Shown: positions 28,873 to 37,221, counted from the stretch's first letter. The stretch is 64,000 nt of DNA from Methyloceanibacter stevinii (GCF_001723355.1 NZ_LPWE01000010.1:62001-126000), one strand, 5' to 3'. The notes: a model not told the origin generated them from the letters alone. Translations and numbers: made by a program.

Positions 28873-30444
28873 CTAGAGCGAGTTCAAAAACGCCAGGAGG
28901 CGTTCCCGATCTTCCTTGTCCAGCGAGGCAAACCGGTCACGGGCCGCTTGGCCCTCACCGCCGTGCCACAGGATTGCCTCCGTGAGATTGCGGGCCCGGC
29001 CGTCATGAAGGAACTGGGTGTGGCCGCTCACCGTCTCGGTCAGACCGATACCCCAGAGCGGCGGCGTGCGCCATTCGCTCCCCGTCGCTTTGCCGTCCGG
29101 CCGATCGTCCGCCAGCCCCTCGCCCATGTCGTGGAGCAGCATGTCCGTGTACGGCCAGATGAGCTGGTTCGACAGGTGTGTCTGCTCGGGCACGTCGCCG
29201 GTCGTGAAGTTGGGCTGGTGACATTGAGCGCAGCCGACCTTGTAGAAAAGCTCTTTGCCCTTCAGCACCTCGGGCGCGTCCACGTTCCGGCGCGGCGGTA
29301 CCGCCAGGTTCTGCGTGTAGAACGTCATCAGATCGAATAGCTCGTCGCCCACTTCCACGTTCTGGTATTTGGGCGAGTTGCCGGACGGCGCGTCGATGCA
29401 CGATGTCTGCCTCTCGGTGCATTCGCCGGCGCCGCTCGGATGCAGCGTTGTCGAGATACCGATGTCACCGGAAAACGCATCGGCGTTCTGTTCGACGATG
29501 GTCGGCACATTCGCCTTCCAGCCGAAACGGCCCAGCATCTCCTTGTCATGCAGCTTGGACCACATCCGGTTCGGACGGCCCGAAATGCCGTCCCCGTTCG
29601 CATCATCCGGGTCGGCGTTGGCCTTGATCTGCTCTTCCGGAACCGCCTCGAGCAGTCCGAGCCCGATCATCGGCGGTGCGATGCGTGGACCCACCATCAC
29701 GTCCGGGCTGATGGGACCGTAGTTGAGTCCGGTCAGTTCGTAGTGCGGCGCGCGCAACGAGACTGTCTCGCCGTCCGCGAGCGAAACTTCTTTCTCCTCG
29801 TAGGACACTTTGACGGCGCCCTCGGCGTCGTGGCCCTGGATCGACATGTCCTGCAATTGCCCGCCGTAGACAGGGTCAGGCAGCACCGTCACCTTGCCGG
29901 AGGCGAGAAGCGCCTTCTCGTCATCGGTCTTGGCGGGCACCGAGAGCCGGAACAGGAGCGATGCCGTCGGCCCCGGCGTGTTCGAAGCGAGCGGAGGATG
30001 GCCGCGTCCGTCTTTGAGGTGGCAGTCCTGGCAGCCCCGCACATTGAACAGCGGTCCGAGACCGTCCGAGGCATCGGTGGAGGCGGGCGCCGAAACCCAA
30101 TGCCGCCGGAAAATGCTGTTCCCGATTTTGAAGTCGAGTTCCTTGCGGAAACCCATATTGCCGGATGATTGCGAAAACGCATTGGCGGTGTCGGTCGCGG
30201 CACGGGAGGTGGCGCCGCCGCCCGGCCGGTCTTCGCCCGGCTCGGCTTTTGTGAAATCGATTGCCGGCACGGGCACGTTGGGTGCCCCCGCTCCGCCAGC
30301 CGAGCGCGCGTACAATACGAGGCCCGCCAGCAGCGGTACGCAGGCCCCAACAAGAACGACACCGCCAAGCCATGCTTTCGCGTGACTTGACGGTGCTGTC
30401 GGGGTCGACTGACTCTGAGAAGGCGTGAACCGTACTGTGTTCAC
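28873..30444 (-). CDS. Di-heme oxidoreductase (putative peroxidase) family protein
   Basis: A 523-residue c-type cytochrome of the DHOR family (formerly DUF1111/COG3488). An N-terminal membrane anchor (GGVVLVGACVPLLAGLVLY) places it in the periplasm. Two CxxCH heme sites, GCQDCH near residue 135 and GCAQCH near 403, bracket the core. FLHDGRARNLTEAILWHGGEG near the C-terminus resembles MauG/cytochrome c peroxidases. It could change the redox state of a metal before uptake (inference). It starts 12 bases after the porin stop. Confidence 0.9.
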   Translation of the reverse strand: MNTVRFTPSQSQSTPTAPSSHAKAWLGGVVLVGACVPLLAGLVLYARSAGGAGAPNVPVPAIDFTKAEPGEDRPGGGATSRAATDTANAFSQSSGNMGFRKELDFKIGNSIFRRHWVSAPASTDASDGLGPLFNVRGCQDCHLKDGRGHPPLASNTPGPTASLLFRLSVPAKTDDEKALLASGKVTVLPDPVYGGQLQDMSIQGHDAEGAVKVSYEEKEVSLADGETVSLRAPHYELTGLNYGPISPDVMVGPRIAPPMIGLGLLEAVPEEQIKANADPDDANGDGISGRPNRMWSKLHDKEMLGRFGWKANVPTIVEQNADAFSGDIGISTTLHPSGAGECTERQTSCIDAPSGNSPKYQNVEVGDELFDLMTFYTQNLAVPPRRNVDAPEVLKGKELFYKVGCAQCHQPNFTTGDVPEQTHLSNQLIWPYTDMLLHDMGEGLADDRPDGKATGSEWRTPPLWGIGLTETVSGHTQFLHDGRARNLTEAILWHGGEGQAARDRFASLDKEDRERLLAFLNSL

Positions 30445-30456
30445 GCGCCCACCTTT

Positions 30457-31857
30457 CTAGAACGCGAACGTGCTGCGAGCGCCAATGACCGTTGCATTGT
30501 CGGCTTCTACGCCGCCATCCGGGTTCATGATGTACTGGAAGTCCGGCTGCAACGTCCAGCCGTCGATGACCTCCATGGTGTAAGCGATCTCGATCAAGGC
30601 CTCGTAGCCCTCGCCGGCCGGATCACCATTGGTAACGTTGAACGCCTGCGCCTGATCGGAAATGCTCGAATAGGCATAACCGATGGCCAGTGCGTCGTTC
30701 GGACGGCCCGGGATCATGCCCGTCATGGTCACACCCACGTCGAAGTAGAAATCGACATAGTTGCGATCGTCCGGCGCTCCGGCGAAGCGGGTGAAGAAGC
30801 CAAGGCCCTGCCCCTCTTCCGTACCCGGCGCGTGCCACAGAAGCTGATCCAAGATCACATAGAGAGCGTAATCGTTGTCCAGCGGCTTGCCGTCCTTGCC
30901 GGAGATCGCGATGGGGTTGCCGCCCACATCGGTATAGATGTGGTTGAAGTCCCCGAAGTGGTTCCAACCACCGACCTTGATCGAACCCGGTAGTTCACCG
31001 CCCGCCAGCGAATAGCTGTAGGCGCCTTCCGCCATCAAGAGCGTACGATCCCGCAGACCGAAGTCCAGACCGTCGTTGTTGCACACTTGCGGATCGTCCG
31101 CAGCGCAGTCCGGTGCCGGATTACCGTTGTAGACGCCGACCATCAGGCTGGTTTGCTCCGTCGGCGTAACAGCGACACGAACGCCGGGCGTAGCCAGCGG
31201 GTAGGCCGGGCCGCCGCCGGGGTTGTTTTCGGCCGCGATCGGCGCCCAACCCCACGTGCCGTTGATGAAGTAGCCACCGCCTTCGGCGAAGAAGAACTCA
31301 GCGTCCGCCGCGAGCTGACCGACCTTCACCGAAACCGTATCGTTGAACAGGAACTGCTCGAACCAGATCTCGAACAGGCGCGTCGCGTCATTCGCCTCGA
31401 AGCTGCTGACCGGCATCAGGGAGCCGATATTGGAGCCTGTGATGGAGTTGCCGTGAATCTGGTAGCCGTTGGCGTGGAAGCAAAGACCGTCCCACAGACC
31501 GAGCTTCTTCATATCGGCATTGACGTAGAGCTCGAGCACACCTTGATACTCGCCGCCCTCGTCGGTGCCGCCCCAATTGTAGAACGGCTCGGCGACGTAG
31601 GCGCCGCCAATGTCGATGCCCGTGTTGTTCAGCGACCCGGTCATGCCGCCCTTAGCGCCATCGATGAAGTCGAGCTTTCCGTTGGCCCCTGAGGCAAACT
31701 GGTCGAACGGATCTTCCGGGATCTCGCAGGCGGCGTTGGCCGCGGCCGGCGCAAGGACGAGTGCGAGCGCACCGAACGCCGCAGCGCGCAGCCCCTTGCC
31801 GATTTGAAAGCCTGTAGGAACGCGCAACGCGCGTGGAGAATTCTGTGTGTCGGACAT
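30457..31857 (-). CDS. OprB-type carbohydrate-selective porin family protein under cobalamin riboswitch control
   Basis: A 466-residue outer-membrane beta-barrel of the OprB family (PF04966). A signal peptide (FGALALVLAPAAANAACE) follows a 20-residue leader. The body is rich in Gly/Asn/aromatic strands (GVLELYVNADMKKLGLWDG, LFEIWFEQFLFNDTVSVKVGQL) and ends with the expected terminal Phe (ARSTFAF). The frame is open far upstream through the riboswitch, but the AGGGAAG ribosome site and signal peptide place the start at 31857. OprB homologues pass sugars in Pseudomonas. Substrate here is unknown, and the B12 riboswitch argues against a simple sugar role. Confidence 0.88.
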   Translation of the reverse strand: MSDTQNSPRALRVPTGFQIGKGLRAAAFGALALVLAPAAANAACEIPEDPFDQFASGANGKLDFIDGAKGGMTGSLNNTGIDIGGAYVAEPFYNWGGTDEGGEYQGVLELYVNADMKKLGLWDGLCFHANGYQIHGNSITGSNIGSLMPVSSFEANDATRLFEIWFEQFLFNDTVSVKVGQLAADAEFFFAEGGGYFINGTWGWAPIAAENNPGGGPAYPLATPGVRVAVTPTEQTSLMVGVYNGNPAPDCAADDPQVCNNDGLDFGLRDRTLLMAEGAYSYSLAGGELPGSIKVGGWNHFGDFNHIYTDVGGNPIAISGKDGKPLDNDYALYVILDQLLWHAPGTEEGQGLGFFTRFAGAPDDRNYVDFYFDVGVTMTGMIPGRPNDALAIGYAYSSISDQAQAFNVTNGDPAGEGYEALIEIAYTMEVIDGWTLQPDFQYIMNPDGGVEADNATVIGARSTFAF

Positions 31858-31863
31858 TCTTCC

Positions 31864-31907
31864 CTCCGAAGCCGAGTGACTAAAAAATCGCGTCAGCGCT
31901 TTCGGAG
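31864..31907 (-). promoter_or_regulatory. Hairpin that could sequester the porin Shine-Dalgarno
   Basis: On the - strand CTCCGAA (31901-31907) is complementary to TTCGGAG (31864-31870). The second copy overlaps the ribosome-binding site just before the porin ATG. This is the expected geometry of a translational expression platform for the upstream cobalamin riboswitch. A six-base hairpin GCGAAC/GTTCGC at 31935-31952 lies between the two and could be the alternative partner region. Confidence 0.5.
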
Positions 31908-31969
31908 AATTCCGGCGGAAGATCCCGACAATGTGCGAACACCCCCGTTCGCCCATCAGCCCTGTCACG

Positions 31970-32157
31970 GTCGAAGGCAGGTCTCCTGGCTCACGGTTCA
32001 TCGCTTTCTGCCCGACCTTCCCGGTTGCCCAGTGGTCACGATTGGCAGCGAGCTCACCGCTCACAGTTGCGGGGGCAGCCACGGCTTCGGCGCCATAGAG
32101 GCACACACCGTGTTCCCTTTTCATCCTCTCGGAACGAGTCTTCGAGGAACCTTCAAC
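31970..32157 (-). promoter_or_regulatory. Cobalamin (vitamin B12) riboswitch
   Basis: On the - strand the leader contains the diagnostic B12 box GCCAGGAGACCTGCC (31976-31990), the core segment GCTGCCCCCGCAACTGTGA (around 32063-32081) and GGGAACACGGTG upstream of it. The outer P1 stem can be traced: GTTGAAGG (32150-32157) pairs with CCTTCGAC (31970-31977). These elements occur in the order of known cobalamin aptamers. The aptamer is 113 bases upstream of the OprB-type porin start, so adenosylcobalamin or a related form should repress the porin operon. I found no cob, btu or metE gene in the window. Confidence 0.93.
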
Positions 32158-32163
32158 GCGTTC

Positions 32164-32192
32164 ACGTTGGAGTGTGGCCGAAATATTGTCAA
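32164..32192 (-). promoter_or_regulatory. Candidate promoter for the riboswitch transcript
   Basis: On the - strand a perfect TTGACA (32187-32192) is followed after 17 bases by CAACGT (32164-32169), a weak -10. The predicted start of transcription, about 32157, coincides with the 5' end of the riboswitch P1 stem, which supports the call. Confidence 0.4.
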
Positions 32193-32332
32193 TCGAGGCA
32201 CTTGCGTTGCGCCTCTCTATCGTGGCTTGCGTTGCAAAAGAGCAACGCCCCCTGTCCTGCTTCATTTGATCAGCCCCCCAAAGGCTCGGTTTTGGTCTCT
32301 TTGATCGTTCTCGCCGTTTGCGCCGTTGATCC

Positions 32333-32366
32333 GACTCGGAATGCGTAAAATACAACATTCCGAGTC
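32333..32366. repeat. 11-base perfect inverted repeat between imelysin gene and riboswitch
   Basis: GACTCGGAATG (32333-32343) and CATTCCGAGTC (32356-32366) form a perfect stem with a 12-base AT-rich loop, 73 bases after the imelysin stop. It probably ends the imelysin transcript, though the T-rich stretch is on the + side rather than the - side. An operator role is possible. Confidence 0.55.
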
Positions 32367-32438
32367 ATCTTTTCTCAAGATCGATTGACGTCGCAGCAGC
32401 TGATTTCTCTTCAACTATTGCCGACCGTACTGTTTGGT

Positions 32439-33716
32439 TTATTCAGCTCCCACCTTCTCAGGCGCATCGAGACTGTCCGATCCCTCGAACTCGATGGCTT
32501 TCAGATCCAGCGTTGCCACGGCCCGCTCGATCGCCTTGGTCTGAACGAGCAGAGCGTCGACCACGTCCTGGACGACCTTGTTGCCCTCGTCGTTCCCCTC
32601 ACCAATCATCTGATCGTAGTTCTCGGTGGTCAGAGCACGCAGATAGAGCGTGTTCATCGCGTCCATGGTGGCATCGAGCGCGGCCATCACTTCGGCGTCT
32701 ACTTTCGGATCCTTGGCCTTGACCACATCCGAGACGCTTGGGCCCGAAACGACGGAGCCGTCGGCACGGCGATAACGGCCCGTGTAGACATTGTGGATGC
32801 CGAGCGCGTCGAAGAAGTGTGCGGCATGGGTGTTGTCGGAGAAGCAGTCATGCTCCTCTTCCGGGTCGTGCACCATCAGGCCGAGCTTGATGCGTTCACC
32901 GGCCAGCTCGCCATAAGACAGGCTGCCGAGACCGGTCATGATGACGGTCAGACCGCCTTCATCGCCTGCATCCATGACGGCCTTGCGCGCATCGCCGCCT
33001 TCTTTCCACTGATCGGCCATCCACTGCAGATCGTCGATCAGGAGTTGGGTGACGGTGCTCAGGTACTCGGCGCGCCGTTGGCAATTGCCGTTGGAGCAAT
33101 TCTTCAGATCGTAGTCGGACGCGGGACGCTCGCCGGCGCCGGGCTCCGTGCCGTTCAAGTCTTGTCCCCAAAGCAGGAACTCGACCGCGTGATACCCCGT
33201 GGCCACGTTCGCCTCGACACCGCCCGCTTCCTGCAGCGTGTCGGAAAGCAGCGCCTTCGTGATCTTCGAGGTGTCGATCTTCTTGCCGCCGAGCGACAGG
33301 GAGACGTTCTTGATCACGTCGGCCACGTAGAGTTCGTTCTCGGGCGACTCGTCGCCATAAACCTCGGCGACGTAGTCGATCAGACCTTCGTCCAGCGGCC
33401 AGGCATTCACCTTGCCTTCCCAATCATCGACGATCGGGTTGCCGAAACGGTAGGCCTCGGTCTGCATGTAGGACGGGCGCGCGGCGATCCAGGCGGCGCG
33501 GGCGGCCCGCAGATTCGACTCCGTCGGGCTCTCCAGGAAGTCGTCGATCGCGAGCTGCATCGTCCTGGCAGTCTCAAGCGAATCTTCGTATCCGGCCTGC
33601 GCGATGTCGGCGTAGTTCTTCAAAACGTCCTTAGGGCTATCGGCCAGCGCGGGCGAGACGTAACAGCCAAACGCCAGGACAGCCGCCGGCACCATCGTCT
33701 TTAGTCCTCGAAACAT
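32439..33716 (-). CDS. Imelysin-family periplasmic protein (IrpA/COG3487 type)
   Basis: A 425-residue exported protein of the imelysin family. The signal peptide ends PALADS. The family motif GxHxxE is present as GYHAVEFLLWGQD near residue 180, followed by YRRAD and LSYGELAGERIKL elements. Start at 33716 is supported by AGAGGGAG; the frame is open to 33779 without homology. It is the first gene of the imelysin, di-heme oxidoreductase, imelysin, DUF1513 set, but here a hairpin, a riboswitch and a porin gene separate it from the rest. Likely binds iron or another transition metal in the periplasm. Confidence 0.9.
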   Translation of the reverse strand: MFRGLKTMVPAAVLAFGCYVSPALADSPKDVLKNYADIAQAGYEDSLETARTMQLAIDDFLESPTESNLRAARAAWIAARPSYMQTEAYRFGNPIVDDWEGKVNAWPLDEGLIDYVAEVYGDESPENELYVADVIKNVSLSLGGKKIDTSKITKALLSDTLQEAGGVEANVATGYHAVEFLLWGQDLNGTEPGAGERPASDYDLKNCSNGNCQRRAEYLSTVTQLLIDDLQWMADQWKEGGDARKAVMDAGDEGGLTVIMTGLGSLSYGELAGERIKLGLMVHDPEEEHDCFSDNTHAAHFFDALGIHNVYTGRYRRADGSVVSGPSVSDVVKAKDPKVDAEVMAALDATMDAMNTLYLRALTTENYDQMIGEGNDEGNKVVQDVVDALLVQTKAIERAVATLDLKAIEFEGSDSLDAPEKVGAE

Positions 33717-33941
33717 CGAACTCCCTCTCAAGTTGCTACGACTCGCCGGTCGTTTTCTATCTAAAATCACCAATTTCAATCGCTTTTGTCTATGACAAGG
33801 GCGAAAGATGCGACGGCCCAGCGGCCAGGGACCGTGGGCCGCCGCAAGGCTGAGATGAGGAAGCGTTTCGGCTCGGGCTGAAACACTTCAGACACTCGGG
33901 CTGGGCGGCCGAATGTCTTGCCAGAACCCTACGGGGGGCCC

Positions 33942-33973
33942 TATCATGAATGAAGTGAACAGTTTTCATGATA
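33942..33973. promoter_or_regulatory. Palindromic operator upstream of the LysR-type regulator
   Basis: A perfect nine-base inverted repeat TATCATGAA (33942-33950) / TTCATGATA (33965-33973) with a 14-base spacer ends 13 bases before the regulator's ATG. Position and symmetry fit autoregulation by the LysR protein. It also lies in the spacer shared with the divergent imelysin gene. Confidence 0.6.
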
Positions 33974-33986
33974 ATAGTTGAATGAT

Positions 33987-34895
33987 ATGCATCTTAAGGA
34001 AGTCGACGCCAATCTGCTCGTGACGCTCGATGCACTGCTGGTCGACGCCAGCGTCACACGTGCCGCCGAACGGCTCGGGCGCAGCGCCTCCGCCATCAGC
34101 CATGCCTTGGCTAAGTTGCGGGAATTGTTTGACGATGAGCTTTTCGTGCGCGCCGGGCAGAGGCTTGTTCCAACCGCTCGGGCTCAGGAACTCGCGCCGA
34201 CGGTCCACGTGATCCTCGCGGGCATGGAGAGCCTGCTTCGTCCCAACAAGCCGTTCGACCCGTCACTGACGATGCGCGCGTTTGCCGCAGCCTCCAGCGA
34301 GGCCGGTGAATTGATCCTCATCGAGCCCCTGCGCAAGCGCTTGCAGGAGGGCGCGCCGAGCGTCCGGGTCGATTGGACGTCGTCCAACATGGAGTCGATC
34401 ATCGACGAGTTGCGCAACGCGCGCTGCCACTTCGTCATCGACATCATGGGCGAGAGCGCCGAGGCGCCGGACGTGCGCGCCGCCAAGCTTTTCGACGACG
34501 AACTGGCAACCCTGGCGCGGCCGGGGCACCCGTTCTCCAAGCGGCGCCCGAACGGCGAAGCCTTCGCCGCCGCGGAGCATGTGGCCGTCCACTCCCTCCC
34601 GGGGTTCCAGGGGCTCGCAGACCGGCTGGCGCAGGCGGGGCACGACATCCGGCGAACGTCGCAGGTCTCCTCCGCGCTTGTGGGCGTCATGGCCACGCTC
34701 AACAGCGATGCCCTGCTCACGCTCCCGGCCTCGCTCGCGAGCCTGCTGGAGCGTCAGTTCGGCCTCTCGCGGATCGCACAACCCATTGAACCTGTGACCT
34801 TTCCGGTGCGGCTCCTGTGGCACACAAGCTATGACCGGGACGAGTGTCATCAATGGCTGCGCGGCGAGTTCTCGCTCCTCGCCCAGGAACTCTAA
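33987..34895 (+). CDS. LysR-family transcriptional regulator
   Basis: A 302-residue DNA-binding regulator. The N-terminal winged helix-turn-helix (residues 8-65) reads VTRAAERLGRSASAISHALAKLRELFDDELFVR. The C-terminal periplasmic-binding-like effector domain starts near residue 90. It resembles the NodD/LeuO-like subgroup in the LRELFDDELFVRAGQRLVPT stretch. ATG at 33987 is preferred over TTG at 33978. It is divergent from the imelysin gene, which makes that cluster a candidate target, but no inducer can be inferred. Confidence 0.9.
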   Translation: MHLKEVDANLLVTLDALLVDASVTRAAERLGRSASAISHALAKLRELFDDELFVRAGQRLVPTARAQELAPTVHVILAGMESLLRPNKPFDPSLTMRAFAAASSEAGELILIEPLRKRLQEGAPSVRVDWTSSNMESIIDELRNARCHFVIDIMGESAEAPDVRAAKLFDDELATLARPGHPFSKRRPNGEAFAAAEHVAVHSLPGFQGLADRLAQAGHDIRRTSQVSSALVGVMATLNSDALLTLPASLASLLERQFGLSRIAQPIEPVTFPVRLLWHTSYDRDECHQWLRGEFSLLAQEL

Positions 34896-35057
34896 AGATA
34901 TGGCATCGAAGACCCGTCCTCCGGCGCTATGGCCCGTATGTCGAAGCGGCCAACTTGCTAGGGGGAGTAGTCTGTAAGGAGCTTCGTGGGCGTGCCGGCC
35001 GCGGGGTACCTCTGAACCCGGGACAGACCGAAGCACATTTGAGGCTACGGGTCTGAT

Positions 35058-36397
35058 TCAACATTCCTGGGGCAGGACGAGATCTACCCGGAGGCCGCCG
35101 AGGTGCGAATCCTTCAGCGTCACGTCGCCCCCGTAGAGGCGCGCCAAGTCACGGACGATCGCGAGCCTAATCCGGATCCGGCCGCGCGAGAGTCCCAGCG
35201 TTCACCGATGTTGAAGACGACTTCACGCGCTTCCGGCGGGAGGCCGGGCCCGTCGTCCTCGACCGTCATTCCCGTCGCATCGCCGCCGATACAAGCGATT
35301 CTCACCGTCGATCTGGCGTGCTTGCAGGCATTGTCGACCAGGTTGGCCAACATCTCGTTGAGGTCGGCGGGATCGCAGGCCAGGCGGCGCCCCTCCGGCA
35401 CATCAACCTCGATCGCGACCGACTCGCCCTTGTAGAGGCGCTCCAGGGCCGAGGCGACTTCGAGGGCCGCCTTCCGAGGATCGGCGACGACGCCAGGGGT
35501 CGAGCGCATGGCGACGGCGCGCGCACGCGCGATCTGATAGTCGATATGGGACTGCATCTTCCGGCACTGACCGAGAATCGTCGAGGAGGCCTGATCCTGG
35601 CCTTGGTCGCCCAGCCGATAGGCTTCGTCCGTCACTATGGCGAGCGGTGTCTTCAGACCATGGGCCATGTTGCCCGCCTGGGTGCGGGCACGCTGGATCA
35701 AGTCGCCTGTCGAAGTGAGCAACCGATTGAGGTCATCCACGAGCGGCACGACCTCCGTCGGGAACTGACCGCTCAGCTGGCTGGCATGTCCGGAGCGGAC
35801 ACTCTGCAGAGCCGTCCGCAATTGCCGCATCGGCTTGAGCGCATACAGGATGAGAAGCGCCGCGGCTCCTACGAGCGACAGGCCGAATGCGGCCAGCGAC
35901 ATGGAGAGCGTTTTGTTGAAGCTCGCCACCACGGCGTCGAGATGACGTTCGTCCGTGCCGATGATGAAGCGGTCCGGCCTCTCGCCGGGATCTTCCCATA
36001 CGGCCTTCTCCACCGCGATTAGGGCTCCCGTCGGTCCTTCGATGACGTGGCTGTGCACGCCGATATCGTTCGGCGCATCGGGCGGCATGCTCAGCGGCGG
36101 GCCTTCGAGCGACGCCGAGCGCGCGAGCACTTTGCCGTCCTTTTGGACTTCCCAGTAGAAACCGGAGAGCGGAACGTCGTAGCGCGGGTCGCTGAGGTTG
36201 CGCTGCAGATGCAGGCTACCGTCCTGGTGAAACTCGGCGAGCCGCTGCAACTCGTCGAGATGCACATGCAGCTCGTCGTAGAACTGTGTGGTCACGTGAT
36301 GTTTGAAGATCGCGGACAGAACCAGGCCCGCGCCGATCGTACCGAGGGCGATCCACAACGAGGCGGCAAGGATGAGTCTGCTCTTGAGGCTCGTCAT
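35058..36397 (-). CDS. Sensor histidine kinase, frameshifted near the C-terminus
   Basis: Membrane sensor of about 446 residues. Two helices (9-31 and about 166-185) bracket a periplasmic sensor domain, followed by HAMP/dimerisation and the phospho-acceptor His246 in GNMAHGLKTPLAIV. The N box is NLVDNACKHA and the G1 box is DDGPGL. Near 35178 one base is missing inside the G2 box. The protein then resumes as LAIVRDLARLYGGDV and ends VLPQEC at the stop complementary to 35058-35060. It starts six bases after the response regulator stop and is of the PhoQ/QseC-like type. The stimulus is probably linked to the divergent metal-type RND pump. Confidence 0.88.
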
Positions 36398-36403
36398 GAC
36401 GGT

Positions 36404-37057
36404 CTAATCCATCCTGTAGCCGAGGCCGCGGACCGTCGTGATGCAGTTCGCCCCGAGTTTTCGGCGGAGGCGGCTGACATACACTTCGATGGTGTTCGAT
36501 TCCCGGCTGTCCTCGAGCGCATAAAGGTGCTCGGCCAGTTCCGCTTGCGAAACGATCCGGCCGATACGATGCAGGAAATAAGTCAGCATCTTCATCTCGC
36601 GCGCCGTGAGCTTAACGGGCGTTCCGTTGAGCAAGACGCTGCCCGATCCGGCATCGAGCTCGATTCCCCGATGGGTCAACACTGCGCTTGCGATCCCCGA
36701 TGCGCGGCGGACTAGTGCGCGCAGCCGTGCGGCGACCTCGGGCACATGAAAGGGCTTTGTCACGTAGTCGTCGGCGCCGGCGTTCAGGCCTTCCACCTTT
36801 TCCGCCCAGGTGCCGCGCGCGGTCAGGATCAGCACCGGGAGGGCACGGTGCGCGGAACGCCAGCGTTTGAGGACGTCGATACCCTGCATTTCCGGCAGGC
36901 CGAGATCGAGAACGGCGGCCGCGTATTCCTCGTCGAGACCCATCGTATAGCCGTCCGTGCCGTTGTCCGCGCGCTCGACCGTAAAGCCGGCCTGGGACAG
37001 ACCGGACATCAGCCTTTTGGCAATTTCGTTGTCATCCTCGACCAGCAGGATGCGCAT
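36404..37057 (-). CDS. OmpR/PhoB-family response regulator
   Basis: A 217-residue two-component regulator. The receiver domain has the acidic pair EDD at 7-9, phospho-acceptor Asp51 in VLDLGLPE, the Thr in ILTARG and the Lys in YVTKPF. The C-terminal winged helix (residues 125-217) reads LTAREMKMLTYFLHR... SNTIEVYVSRLRRKLG. It is divergent from the RND pump genes. Paired 11-base-spaced TTCAGGT repeats between them match how this family binds DNA, so it probably controls both directions. Confidence 0.94.
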   Translation of the reverse strand: MRILLVEDDNEIAKRLMSGLSQAGFTVERADNGTDGYTMGLDEEYAAAVLDLGLPEMQGIDVLKRWRSAHRALPVLILTARGTWAEKVEGLNAGADDYVTKPFHVPEVAARLRALVRRASGIASAVLTHRGIELDAGSGSVLLNGTPVKLTAREMKMLTYFLHRIGRIVSQAELAEHLYALEDSRESNTIEVYVSRLRRKLGANCITTVRGLGYRMD

Positions 37058-37101
37058 GGGGTTCCTCTCGCTCCGTGTGCGTCACGCTTCTAGCACGAGC
37101 C

Positions 37102-37166
37102 ACCTGAAAGGAACCTGAAAAGCCCTGTCAGGTCCCTGCAAGGTTCCGTTCAGGTTGGTTTCAGGT
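37102..37166. promoter_or_regulatory. Two mirror-image direct-repeat operators for the response regulator
   Basis: TTCAGGT occurs at 37149 and 37160 on the + strand (starts 11 bases apart), and on the - strand at 37113-37119 and 37102-37108 (also 11 apart). Each pair therefore faces one of the two divergent transcripts. Eleven-base-spaced tandem heptamers are typical of OmpR/PhoB-family sites. On the - side a TGCTAGAAG extended -10 follows the second repeat. Confidence 0.75.
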
Positions 37167-37221
37167 AGCGCCTGTAGCCCTGTCGTTGGCCGGCACATTC
37201 GCGGCCAGGACGGAGCAAGCT

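Noticed and set aside
33753-33766. TTTTCTATCTAAAA upstream of the first imelysin gene as a Fur/Irr/RirA-type iron box.
   Set aside because: The symmetry is imperfect and it does not match the consensus sequences I know well enough to call it.
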